Made by a program: the position numbers and the translations under genes. Shown here piece after piece: positions 1-11,700 of a stretch of DNA of 64,000 nt (position 1 is the first letter of the stretch; each line of letters starts with the position of its first letter). The DNA lies in NCBI GenBank assembly GCA_964036045.1, contig OZ038379.1, positions 113,611,604 to 113,675,603 of the forward strand, read 5' to 3'. The stretch comes from Eutreptiella sp. 'Long Island Sound 2002' (taxonomy: Eukaryota > Euglenozoa > Euglenophyceae > Eutreptiales > Eutreptiaceae). Under the pieces are notes generated by a model. That model was given only the letters and a program-made list of their open reading frames with translations. It searched no databases and had not been told where the DNA came from.

Positions 1-9
1 TGTAGGATA

Positions 10-470
10 TTCCCATGGCACCGGGGTCTCTACTGGCGGCCTGGCTACGGCAGTATTGGGAGTGTTTGCTCGGGATACACCGGGGGTGCACGGGGTTGTC
101 TGGGGGCGGGCGACATCGTTGCCGGCGCTACGGTGCACGCGTTGCAGCGCCCCCTGGGAGTGTTACACGGGGTTGCGGGGACAGCCTGCAAGCCCCGGGA
201 GCTGCGACGAAGTGGTGATGTGTGCATAGAGGGATGTGACGGCGAGGTCGTTAGGTGGACTATATGGCGGGAGTACTTGAGACGACGTGGCAGCCTGGGA
301 GGAGCACTCACGAGGGGCACTCGGAGTTCAAGGTGACGGTGTACTGGCGTCTTGGGGGTATACGCGGCGGTACTGGGGTCCGTACGGTGGGGGTACGCGG
401 CGGTACTGGGGAACCGTACAGTGGGGGAGCTGTGGGGATGCATGGCGGTACTGGGGTGTCCCCCTGACCC
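10..470. repeat. Degenerate G-rich minisatellite
   Basis: Motifs related to GGCGGTACTGGGG recur irregularly, most densely at 340-460, with variants upstream. The overlapping open frames on both strands are rich in Gly/Arg or Pro/His and follow the repeat, so I do not treat them as genes. This part has no counterpart in the right-hand X copy. Confidence 0.4.
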
Positions 471-1820
471 CTCCAACAACTCAGGGGGAGCGTGGGGGCA
501 TCCCCTAGCCCCGTTAACAAACTAGAGGGACCGTGCCTGCGGGCATGTACATAGTCTAACCTCTGACCATGGCCTTGCGGTGGCGGTGGTGCGTGTCGTG
601 GCGGCTCGCAGGTGGCATCGGCGTGGCAACAGCGGTACTGCGCGGCGTCGTAGCGAAGAGTATGCGGCCGCCTCACCATTTGTAACGACTTACCCCTGGG
701 GGGCGCCAGTCCGGTCGGCTAGAGGCGGGGAGAGAGGAGGAGCAGCAAGCTGAGTGGTCCAGGGGGTTACGCGCGGGCCAATGCTATAAGTAGGCTCGCC
801 ACGTCGTCGGTGGGGGCTGAACCTGCGGCCTGGCCGCTGTTGTGGCGGAAGAGGCGCAACCACGGGATCTGGCCAATCAGTGCAGGTAAGGGTCAAGGGT
901 AGGCGCCGGGGCAACGTATGTGGGCCAGATGACTGGATGAGCTGCACCTGGTTACCACAGCCCGGGGCGAGCCTCTGGTGGGTACCCCTACAGGGGGTCG
1001 ATAATCAAGCTACGGCACCCACCAGCCCGAATCCCAGCCAGCGATATTCACGGGTTGCGCCGCTCCCGTCGCTCAGCGGCCAGCGTCCCCCCCTGTAGAC
1101 CCTCAAGTTATATTATACGTGGGCAAGAGGATGCCTCGAAGCTGATTGGGTTCTGGCCCCTGACAAGGAGTGCCGGCACAGTATATATATCTGGGGTGTG
1201 GGTGCTGCTCAGGGCCACGGGGACGTGGAGTTGATACCGTATTTCTATACTATACTAGGGGACTGATGCTTTGGATCGGCGGCGTACATTGTGGGGACAC
1301 GGGGGCGATGAAGGCTGAGGGCCAAGCTAGGCTGGAGCCTCCCAGAAATCCTGGCTGTGCATAGAAGGGTTATTGCGTGCTGGCAGTGGGATATGAGGAG
1401 TCAAGGGTGGTGGGAATTTACGAGTACGCAACTGATAGTGGATTACGTGGGGTCACGGGTATTGGACGTCTCCACGGTGGCGGGGGTACGCGAACAACGG
1501 AGAGTCCGCTCTTGCTTCGCCGCATGCGTGCTGCTTTGTGCCTTGGTTGCCGCTTTGCGCCGGACGGTGAAGCCTTTGCTTTCTGCTTGTTGCGATGCTG
1601 CTGCATTAGTGTGCCCTGCCCCCTTACCCCCAGCAAACAAACGGGCCAGCGTCCGTCGCCGTTGCTAATGCTAACGCTTAGCAGTTGCCACTGCCCCCAA
1701 AGCCTGGTTGACCGGTATCCCCGGTCCTCTGGGTCCTCCGTCATGCTGTGGGCCACCTCAGGCAGCCCTGGGACCCACGGGATCGAGCGAGGCAGGAACC
1801 ACCTGTCGGCTCGAGATGCC

Positions 1821-2090
<270 letters not shown>

Positions 2091-2670
2091 GCGAAGGGCA
2101 CAAAGTGGTGCATACATGTGGTGGAAGGGGCTAAACTCGGTCAAAACGGGCTCAAAACGGGCTCAAAACGGGCCAAAAACACTTGTTTGAGCATGCCAAA
2201 TGGTCCGTGATCACGTTTGGAAAAACGCGTTTTTGACCCATTTTTGACCCATTTTTGGTCCCAAAATGGCCCATTTTCAAGGCATTTTGGGATTTTCCAT
2301 GAGCCAAAACCCGTCGCCACGGGCTCAAAATGGGCTAAAACCACTTGTTTGAGCATCATAAATGGTCCATGATCATTTTTGGAAAAACGGGTTTTTGGCC
2401 CATTTTTGACCCGTTGTCGGTCCCAAAACGGCTGATTTTCAAAACATTTTGGGATTTTCCATGACCCAAAACGCGCCACCACGGGCTCAAAACGGCCTAA
2501 AAACACTTGTTTGAGCATCCCAAGTGGTCTAGGAACAACTTCGAAAAAATCTTTTTTCCCGCCCTGGGGACCCTGGTGGACCCACCGTTGGCCCCCCACT
2601 GTGCGTGGGCTGGCCGGCCCTCCGGCTGCACCAAGTGACCACTAGTACGGGGGTTGCGTGTCCGTTGCAC
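2091..2670 (-). mobile_element. MITE-B (Z) fragment, minus orientation
   Basis: Reverse complement of the 3' half of the element seen complete at 34,243-35,441. It holds the roughly 170-bp internal tandem units (GCTCAAACAAGTGGTTTTAG, CATGGAAAATCCCAAAATG) and the conserved GGAGGGCCGGCCAGCCCACG block. The outer terminal repeat is missing. The 3' end of the OTU-like reading frame runs into this element, so the last roughly 60 codons of that frame are repeat-derived. Confidence 0.75.
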
Positions 2671-4488
2671 TAGACGAGTGCGGCGGCAGTCTGTTGCATT
2701 GGTGTGGCCCTTCATACCACCAACCCCTAGTTGCAAATGCCACGCTCTAACCCCCCCAACCGGCCCACGCTTGTATGCCAAGATGCCCATCATCCCGTGC
2801 AACGTGCAAAAGGGGGCTACCTGCAGCGAATGGTCTAAGACTGCACCGCGGAAATGACCACCTCCTTTGACACCATCTCGTTCCGCCTCGGCAATAACCA
2901 CCACCGTCGCCCGGTGGCACTGCTCCTCCATATCCCCACAGTCACGGTAGTGCAGCGGATGCTCCCGTCCAGGCGCCCAAACAGTAGCGGATGTCATCGC
3001 GCTGTCGATCCCAAACCCTGACGTCACAATGCTGTACCTGTCTGATCGCAGCAACACCACACTACCGTCCACGTGCTTCGCCAAGGCAGCAAAGTGGTCA
3101 GCCATTCCCCCTTGGGGCCGGCCACGCCATGTGTCCTTCTCGAGATCCCGGTTCACAGATAGTGAAGACTCTTGAATTGAACGCCCACACATGTCGCGAA
3201 ACACGGCGATGGCCCTTGCCCGCAGCGATGCGCCGTCCAACGGGGTGTTGCTGGTGATAGCATGCAGGCTTTGGGCCACGGCATAGTACAAACATGCCCT
3301 GGCAACGTATTGGTCGGGATGAATGCGAAGCTTCAAGGACCTTGCCGTTGGTAGGACTCTGCACACCTCGGCCTTGCTGGGCTTTTTGTCCACGTGGTCC
3401 AATGCCATAGCATCTGGATCTTTCGGCGCTGTCTTTTTGATTTGCTCTTTCTTGCCACGTTTCAAGGCAGCCCCATTACTTGGTGGGGGAACCCCTGGGC
3501 GCTTCTTGCTCCGTGGGCTCTGTCCCACAGAACTGGGGTGTGCAACCGGGGTGGTCACTGACTCTGCACTGGACTGACTGCAAGCCCTCACTGTCGCCAA
3601 TGAACTAGGGTGTTCAACCGGGGTGTACCCTGAATCCGCACTAGACTGACTGCAGGCCTTCACTGTCGCCACAGTGCCTGTGCTAGAAGGACTGCAGCCC
3701 ACAGCAGCTGGCTCCTTGGGTTTCTGTGCAAGTGGTACAGGAGACTCCTCCAAGGAACTCGCCACCCCTCCATCACTAGCCGCCGGTGTCAGACACACAG
3801 GGTGGGGGGCCGGGGAGTGTGACTCACCGGCGGGGCAGACCTGGGACCAGGGGTCCGGTGTTCCACGTTCAACACATGCCGCGTTCGCACCACCTAGGGG
3901 GGGGGCACGTGGACTTAACACCTCACCAGTCTCCACCCTAGGTGCACCTGCCGGGGGACCACGCCCTTGTGCCAGGGAGGACGAAGTGGGAGTCACAGAC
4001 TCATCGCCTGAGGGGTCTCTTGCCATGCGCACCGCCGCTCCAACCTCCTGCGCTACGGCAGGGGACGTGGAGTCACTTGGGTCACCTCGGGGGTGCCCTT
4101 CTTGACTTAAAGGTTGGGTGCATGGTCGCTGTACACCGGCCGCCTCCATCTCCTCCATGCGCACCGCCGCTCCAACCCCCTGCGCTACGGCAGAGGACGT
4201 GGAGTCACTTGGGTCACCTCGGGGGTGCCCTCCTAGACTTAATCGTTGGGTGTATGCTGGCTGTACACCGGCCGCCTCCATCTCCTCCACTAGTACCTGC
4301 AGCATCTCAAGCCCTGCATCATCCCTCCATGCGTTGTCCATAACCCGTACGGCCGCATGCAGACGACCGGGATGACTGTCTGGCACCTCTGGGCTAAAGG
4401 GGCTGCAACGCAGCAAGAGCTCGTTGCACTCTTGCATAGGCACCCGCATGCTGTTCGCGAAGTGGCGGCCCAGCGTGTATGCTGCCAC
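2497..4488 (-). CDS. OTU-like cysteine peptidase domain protein (interrupted gene)
   Basis: A 663-codon open stretch. The first codon is GTG and a TAA lies just upstream (4,498-4,500), so the true start is probably farther upstream. Residues 1-65 look ordinary. Residues 68-155 are two copies of a 44-aa unit, and residues 274-320 two copies of a 24-aa unit (ACSQSSA). A basic cluster at 325-353 (SKKRPG, KRGKKEQIKK) could be a nuclear localisation signal. Residues about 385-552 match the OTU layout: candidate nucleophile Cys399 in ACLYYAVAQSL, DTWRG and HFAALAKH in the middle, candidate His545 in GGGHFRGAV. The usual Asp three residues before the Cys is Ala here. OTU enzymes cleave ubiquitin-type isopeptide bonds; activity here is unproven. 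The C-terminus is overwritten by repeat Z, and the final stop is inside it. No identifiable promoter. Confidence 0.55.
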   Translation of the reverse strand: MAAYTLGRHFANSMRVPMQECNELLLRCSPFSPEVPDSHPGRLHAAVRVMDNAWRDDAGLEMLQVLVEEMEAAGVQPAYTQRLSLGGHPRGDPSDSTSSAVAQGVGAAVRMEEMEAAGVQRPCTQPLSQEGHPRGDPSDSTSPAVAQEVGAAVRMARDPSGDESVTPTSSSLAQGRGPPAGAPRVETGEVLSPRAPPLGGANAACVERGTPDPWSQVCPAGESHSPAPHPVCLTPAASDGGVASSLEESPVPLAQKPKEPAAVGCSPSSTGTVATVKACSQSSADSGYTPVEHPSSLATVRACSQSSAESVTTPVAHPSSVGQSPRSKKRPGVPPPSNGAALKRGKKEQIKKTAPKDPDAMALDHVDKKPSKAEVCRVLPTARSLKLRIHPDQYVARACLYYAVAQSLHAITSNTPLDGASLRARAIAVFRDMCGRSIQESSLSVNRDLEKDTWRGRPQGGMADHFAALAKHVDGSVVLLRSDRYSIVTSGFGIDSAMTSATVWAPGREHPLHYRDCGDMEEQCHRATVVVIAEAERDGVKGGGHFRGAVLDHSLQVAPFCTLHGMMGILAYKRGPVGGVRAWHLQLGVGGMKGHTNATDCRRTRLVQRTRNPRTSGHLVQPEGRPAHAQWGANGGSTRVPRAGKKIFSKLFLDHLGCSNKCF

Positions 4489-4590
4489 CAGGCTTGCTTA
4501 GTCAATGGTTCTGGGCGCTGCTCTTGCAGCCCTTGGCATGCAATCGTGAGGCAGCGGGCTGCCCGATGGGCGGCTTGCAGCAACGCCTGG

Positions 4591-5265
4591 TCAAAGCCCT
4601 CTTGCCGTGTCTGGGTGACACGCACGTGGGACCGCAGCCTCAGGCAGCAACGAGTGGCGCCGACCGCTAGCGCGCGCCTTGGGGCTTGGCAACAGGTCGC
4701 TCACCAGTGGTTTGGGCCCACTTGTCGCTTGGGGCCACAGATATGGGCCACGCGTCACATGGCGAACAGCCTTGTCATAGAAGTAACCCATGGTAGGGGT
4801 GGGACACGCCACGTCCCCAGTCCAGAACGGCCACTCGTCGACCAGAGGTAGGGCACGCACCAGTTCACACCAAACGTCCCTTTGCTCTGCTATCTTCACA
4901 CTTGACGGCCACCCGGCAATAGCACCGGCCTTACGACAGCCTGGCCGGCCAATGTTCTGTTTCGCAAGTCGTTCCCACAGGTCTGTGGCAACATCCCGGT
5001 AGTGCACGAGGCTCCCCCCATCATGCATGGTGGGCTTGGCAAACCCATGCTCGGTGTACATGAACCGGCACAATGCCCTGCAACCATGCAGATTCACCAC
5101 GTCAAGGTCACACGAGGCCATGCGGTCCCTCAACCGTCCCCATAGGCGCCCGGCCACCTCCGGTGTGGCCTCCCACCCCAATTGTCCTGTGGCCAGCATT
5201 AGGCCATACTTCGTTCTTGCTGGCTCCAGCAAGTGCTCCGGTGGCCATTCAGCAGGCTGGTCCAT
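4591..5265 (-). CDS. N-terminal part of the OTU-like gene, unknown domain
   Basis: Begins at a true ATG (5,263-5,265) and encodes 224 codons of balanced composition with many Trp, Cys and His residues (LVHYRDVATDLWERL, LVDEWPFWTGDVAC). I recognise no family. It ends at TGA 4,591-4,593. A frame one base over (4,625 down to about 4,490) continues with coding-like sequence (ARCLTIACQGLQEQ), and coding then returns to the original frame as the OTU open stretch. Two compensating frameshifts within 130 bp would make this one protein of about 900 residues. Upstream, 5,515-5,249 is open in another frame and looks coding-like (GWHFEYQGPALDCPPELWE), so the gene may start earlier. Frameshifts could be real decay or assembly indels. 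Confidence 0.5.
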   Translation of the reverse strand: MDQPAEWPPEHLLEPARTKYGLMLATGQLGWEATPEVAGRLWGRLRDRMASCDLDVVNLHGCRALCRFMYTEHGFAKPTMHDGGSLVHYRDVATDLWERLAKQNIGRPGCRKAGAIAGWPSSVKIAEQRDVWCELVRALPLVDEWPFWTGDVACPTPTMGYFYDKAVRHVTRGPYLWPQATSGPKPLVSDLLPSPKARASGRRHSLLPEAAVPRACHPDTARGL

Positions 5266-5515
5266 TGCTTGGCTCGTGCACCACGACTGTTAGTGGTTTG
5301 GGTGACCTTCGAGGCTTGCAGGGTCCACAACCGTGACCACTATGGGGCTCCCACAACTCGGGGGGGCAATCAAGGGCAGGTCCTTGGTACTCAAAGTGCC
5401 AGCCGGGCTGGTCCTCAGGCTCACCGGCTAGTCTAGGAGACGCCGTTGCTGGTGGGTTTGTTGTCGAGAGCGCTAGGGCTATGACAACAAACGAAGTGCT
5501 GCTGCTCAGAGGCAC

Positions 5516-5789
5516 GCAGTGGCTACGTCAAGGCTTAGTCGCGAAGCGCAATGGCTTGGACTGAAACCGAAAGCTGAGGCTCAAAGGCGCACAGTAGGCG
5601 ATCAAGGCTCAGTCGCGAAGCGCAATGGCTCGGACCGAGCCAGGTAGCTGTGGCTCAAAGGCGCACAGTAGGCGAACTGGCAGAACGCGAACTCGCATAG
5701 GGAAAGGTGTAATGAGGCAAAAACAAACTACAAGGAGAAAAAGTACAGATCAGACCACAGAACCTGGACGCGGCATACCCCCGAAATGT
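5516..5789. repeat. 73-bp tandem duplication upstream of the OTU-like gene
   Basis: A segment containing GTCGCGAAGCGCAATGGCT and CTCAAAGGCGCACAGTAGGC occurs twice in tandem (about 5,530-5,602 and 5,603-5,675), followed by an A-rich stretch to the satellite edge. It sits where the promoter or 5' leader of the minus-strand OTU gene would be. I see no defined promoter element. Confidence 0.6.
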
Positions 5790-8700
5790 TTTGGAGGTGA
5801 GATATTGGACCCCTTCCGTGAAATATTTTGGGGGTGTAGAGCCCCCAAATATTTGACGGAACCCCTTCCGTCAAATATTTGGGGGCTGTACACCCACCAG
5901 ATATTTGACGGAACCCCTTCCGTCAAATATTTGGGGGGTGTACACCCACCAAATATTTGACGGAACCCCTGTACACCCACCAAATATTTGAAGGAACACC
6001 TTCCGTCAAATATTTGGGGGCTGTGGACCCTCCAAATATTTGACGGAACCCCTTCCGTCAAATATTTGGGGGGTGTAGACCCACCAAATATTTGACGGAA
6101 CCCCTTCCCTGAAATATTTGGGGGCTGTAGACCCACCAAATATTTGACGGAACCCCTTCGGTCAAAGATTTGGGGGCTGTACACCCACCAAATATTTGAC
6201 GGAACCCCTGTAGACCCTCCAAATATTTGACGGAACCCCTTCCGTCAAATATTTGGGGGGTGTAGACCCTCCAAATATTTGACGGAACCCCTTCCGTCAA
6301 ATATTTGGGGGCTGTAGACCCACCAAATATTTGACGGAACCCCTTCCGTCAAATATTTGGGGGGTGTAGACCCACCAAATATTTGACGGAACCCCTTCCG
6401 TCAAATATTTGGGGGGTGTAGACCCACCAAATATTTGACGGAACCCCTTCCGTCAAATATTTGGGGGGTGTAGACCCACCAAATATTTGACGGAACCCCT
6501 TCCGTCAAATATTTGGGGGGTGTAGACCCTCCAAATATTTGACGGAACCCCTTCTGTCAAATATTTGGGGGCTGTAGACCCCCCAAATATTTGACGGAAC
6601 CCCTTCCGTCAAATATTTGGGGGCTGTAGACCCACCAAATATGTGACGGAACCCCTTCCGTCAAATATTTGGAGGCTGTACACCCGGCAGATATTTGACG
6701 GAACCCCTTCCGTCAAATATTTGGGGGGTGTAGACCCACCAAATATTTGACGGAACCCCTTCCGTCAAATATTTGGTGGGTGTAGACACCCGGCAGATAT
6801 TTGACGGAACCCCTTCCGTCAAATATTTGGGGGGTGTAGACCCACCAAATATTGGACGGAACCCCTTCCGTCAAATATTTGGGGGCTGTAGACCCACCAA
6901 ATATTTGACGGAACCCCTTCCGTCAAATATTTGGGGGCTGTACACCCACCAGATATGTGACGGAACCCCTTCCGTCAAATATTTGGGGGCTGTAGACCCA
7001 CCAAATATTTGACGGAACCCCTTCCGTCAAATATTTGGGGGGTGTAGACCCACCAAATATTTGACGGAACCCCTGTACACCCACCAAATATTTGACGGAA
7101 TCCCTTCCGTCAAATATTTGGGGGCTGTAGACCCACCAAATATTTGACGGAACCCCTTCCGTCAAATATTTGGGGGCTGTAGACCCACCAAATATGTGAC
7201 GGAACCCCTTCCGTCAAATATTTGGGGGCTGTAGACCCACCAAATATTTGACGGAACCCCTTCCGTCAAATGTTTGGGGGGTGTAGACCCACCAAATATT
7301 TGACGGAACCCCTTCCGTCAAATATTTGGGGGGTGTAGACCCACCAAATATTTGACGGAACCCCTTCCCTCAAATATTTGGGGGCTGTAGACCCACCAAA
7401 TCTTTGACGGAACCCCTTCGGTCAAATATTTGGGGGCTGTACACCCACCAAATATTTGACGGAAACCCTGTACACGCAGCAAATATTTGACGGAACCCCT
7501 GTAGACCCTCCAAATATTTGACGGAACCCCTTCCGTCAAATATTTGGGGGGTGTAGACCCCCCAAATATTTGACGGAACCCCTTCTGTCAAATATTTGGG
7601 GGCTGTAGACCCACCAAATATGTGACGGAACCCCTTCCGTCAAATTTTTCGGGGCTGTACACCCGGCAGATATTTGACGGAACCCCTTCCGTCAAATATT
7701 TGGGGGGTGTAGACCCACCAAATATTTGACGGAACCCCTTCCGTCAAATATTTGGTGGGTGTAGACACCCAGCAGATATTTGACGGAACCCCTTCCGTCA
7801 AATATTTGGGGGATGTAGACCCACCAAATATTTGACGGAACCCCTTCCGTCAAATATTTGGGGGGTGTAGACCCTCCAAATATTTGACGGAACCCCTTCC
7901 GTCAAATATTTGGGGGCTGTAGACCCACCAAATATGTGACGGAACCCCTTCCGTCAAATATTTGGGGACTGTACACCCGGCAGATATCTGACGGAACCCC
8001 TTCCGTCAAATATTTGGGGGGTCTAGACCCACCAAATATTTGACGGAACCCCTTCCGTCAAATATTTGGTGGGTGTGGACACCCGGCAGATATTTGACGG
8101 AACCCCTTCCGTCAAATATTTGGGGGGTGTAGACCCACCAAATATTTGACGGAACCCCTTCCTTCAAATATTTGGGGGCTGTACACCCACCAAATATTTG
8201 ACGGAACCCCTGTACACCCACCAAATATTTGACGGAACCCCGTCCGTCAAATATTTGGGGGCTGTAGACCCACCAAATATTTGACGGAACCCCTTCCGTC
8301 AAATATTTGGGGGCTGTAGACCCACCAAATATGTGACGGAACCCCTTCCGTCAAATATTTGGGGGCTGTAGACCCACCAAATACTTGACGGAACCCCTTC
8401 TGTCAAATATTTGGGGGGTGTAGACCCACCAAATATTTGACGGAACCCCTTCCGTCAAATATTTGGTGGGTGTAGACACCCGGCAGATATTTGACGGAAC
8501 CCCTTCCGTCAAATATTTGGGGGGTGTAGACCCACCAAATATTTGACGGAACCCCTTCCGTCAAATATTTGGGGGCTGTACACCCACCAAATATTTGACG
8601 GAACCCCTATACACCCACCAAATATTTGACGGAACCCCTTCCGTCAAATATTTGGGGGCTGTAGACCCACCAAATATTTGACGGAACCCCTTCCGTCAAA

Positions 8701-11700
8701 TATTTGGGGGCTGTAGACCCACCAAATATGTGACGGAACCCCTTCCGTCAAATATTTGGGGGCTGTAGACCCACCAAATATGTGACGGAACCCCTTCCGT
8801 CAAATATTTGGGGGCTGTAGACCCACCAAATATGTGACGGAACCCCTTCCGTCAAATATTTGGGGGCTGTAGACCCACCAAATATGTGACGGAACCCCTT
8901 CCGTCAAATATTTGGGGGCTGTAGACCCACCAAATATTTGACGGAACCCCTTCCGTCAAATATTTGGGGGGTGTAGACCCACCAAATATTTGACGGAACC
9001 CCTTCCCTCAAATATTTGGGGGCTGTAAACTCACCAAATATTTGACGGAACCCCTTCGGTCAAATATTTGGGGGCTGTACACCCACCAAATATTTGACGG
9101 AAACCCTGTACACGCACCAAATATTTGACGGAACCCCTGTAGACCCTCCAAATATTTGACGGAACCCCTTCCGTCAAATATTTGGGGGGTGTAGACCCTC
9201 CAAATATTTGACGGAACCCCTTCCGTCAAATATTTGGGGGCTGTAGACCCACCAAATATGTGACGGAACCCCTTTCGTCAAATTTTTCGGGGCTGTACAC
9301 CCGGCAGATATTTGACGGAACCCCTTCCGTCAAATATTTGGGGGGTGTAGACCCACCAAATATTTGACGGAACCCCTTCCGTCAAATATTTGGTGGGTGC
9401 AGACGCCCAGCAGATATTTGACGGAACCCCTTCCGTCAAATATTTGGGGGATGTAGACCCACCAAATATTTGACGGAACCCCTTCCGTCAAATATTTGGG
9501 GGGTGTAGACCCTCCAAATATTTGACGGAACCCCTTCCGTCAAATATTTGGGGGCTGTAGACCCACCAAATATGTGACGGAACCCCTTCCGTCAAATATT
9601 TGGGGACTGTACACCCGGCAGATATCCGACGGAACCCCTTCCGTCAAATATTTGGGGGGTCTAGACCCACCAAATATTTGACGGAACCCCTTCCGTCAAA
9701 TATTTGGTGGGTGTGGACACCCGGCAGATATTTGACGGAACCCCTTCCGTCAAATATTTGGGGGGTGTAGACCCACCAAATATTTGACGGAACCCCTTCC
9801 GTCAAATATTTGGGGGCTGTACACCCACCAAATATTTGACGGAACCCCTGTACACCCACCAAAAATTTGACGGAACCCCGTCCGTCAAATATTTGGGGGC
9901 TGTAGACCCACCAAATATTTGACGGAACCCCTTCCGTCAAATATTTGGGGGCTGTAGACCCACCAAATATGTGACGGAACCCCTTCCGTCAAATATTTGG
10001 GGGCTGTAGACCCACCAAATACTTGACGGAACCCCTTCTGTCAAATATTTGGGGGGTGTAGACCCACCAAATATTTGACGGAACCCCTTCCGTCAAATAT
10101 TTGGTGGGTGTAGACACCCGGCAGATATTTGACGGAACCCCTTCCGTCAAATATTTGGGGGGTGTAGACCCACCAAATATTTGACGGAACCCCTTCCGTC
10201 AAATATTTGGGGGCTGTACACCCACCAAATATTTGACGGAACCCCTGTACACCCACCAAATATTTGACGGAACCCCTTCCGTCAAATATTTGGGGGCTGT
10301 AGACCCACCAAATATTTGACGGAACCCCTTCCGTCAAATATTTGGGGGCTGTAGACCCACCAAATATGTGACGGAACCCCTTCCGGCAAATATTTGGGGG
10401 TTGTAGACCCACCAAATATTTGACGGAACCCCTTCCGTCAAATATTTGGGGGCTGTAGACCCACCAAATGTTTGACGGAACCCCTTCCGTCAAATATTTG
10501 GGGGGTGTAGACCCTCCAAATATTTGACGGAACCCCTTCCGTCAAATATTTGGGGGCTGTAGACCCACCAAATATGTGACGGAACCCCTTCCGTCAAATA
10601 TTTGGGGACTGTACACCCGGCAGATATCTGACGGAACCCCTTCCGTCAAATATTTGGGGGGTCTAGACCCACCAAATATTTGACGGAACCCCTTCCGTCA
10701 AATATTTGGTGGGTGTGGACACCCGGCAGATATTTGACGGAACCCCTTCCGTCAAATATTTGGGGGGTGTAGACCCACCAAATATTTGACGGAACCCCTT
10801 CCGTCAAATATTTGGGGGCTGTACACCCACCAAATATTTGACGGAACCCCTGTACACCCACCAAATATTTGACGGAACCCCGTCCGTCAAATATTTGGGG
10901 GCTGTAGACCCACCAAATATTTGACGGAACCCCTTCCGTCAAATATTTGGGGGCTGTAGACCCACCAAATATGTGACGGAACCCCTTCCGTCAAATATTT
11001 GGGGGCTGTAGACCCACCAAATACTTGACGGAACCCCTTCTGTCAAATATTTGGGGGGTGTAGACCCACCAAATATTTGACGGAACCCCTTCCGTCAAAT
11101 ATTTGGTGGGTGTAGACACCCGGCAGATATTTGACGGAACCCCTTCCGTCAAATATTTGGGGGGTGTAGACCCACCAAATATTTGACGGAACCCCTTCCG
11201 TCAAATATTCGGGGGCTGTACACCCACCAAATATTTGACGGAACCCCTGTACACCCACCAAATATTTGACGGAACTCCTTCCGTCAAATATTTGGGGGCT
11301 GTAGACCCACCAAATATTTGACGGAACCCCTTCCGTCAAATATTTGGGGGCTGTAGACCCACCAAATATGTGACGGAACCCCTTCCGTCAAATATTAGGG
11401 GGCTGTAGACCCACCAAATATGTGACGGAACCCCTTCCGTCAAATATTTGGGGGTTGTAGACCCACCAAATATTTGACGGAACCCCTTCCGTCAAATATT
11501 TGGGGGCTGTAGACCCACCAAATATTTGACGGAACCCCTTCCGTCAAATATTTGGGGGGTGTAGACCCACCAAATATTTGACGGAACCCCTTCCCTCAAA
11601 TATTTGGGGGCTGTAAACCCACCAAATATTTGACGGAACCCCTTCGGTCAAATATTTGGGGGCTGTACACCCACCAAATGTTTGACGGAAACCCTGTACA

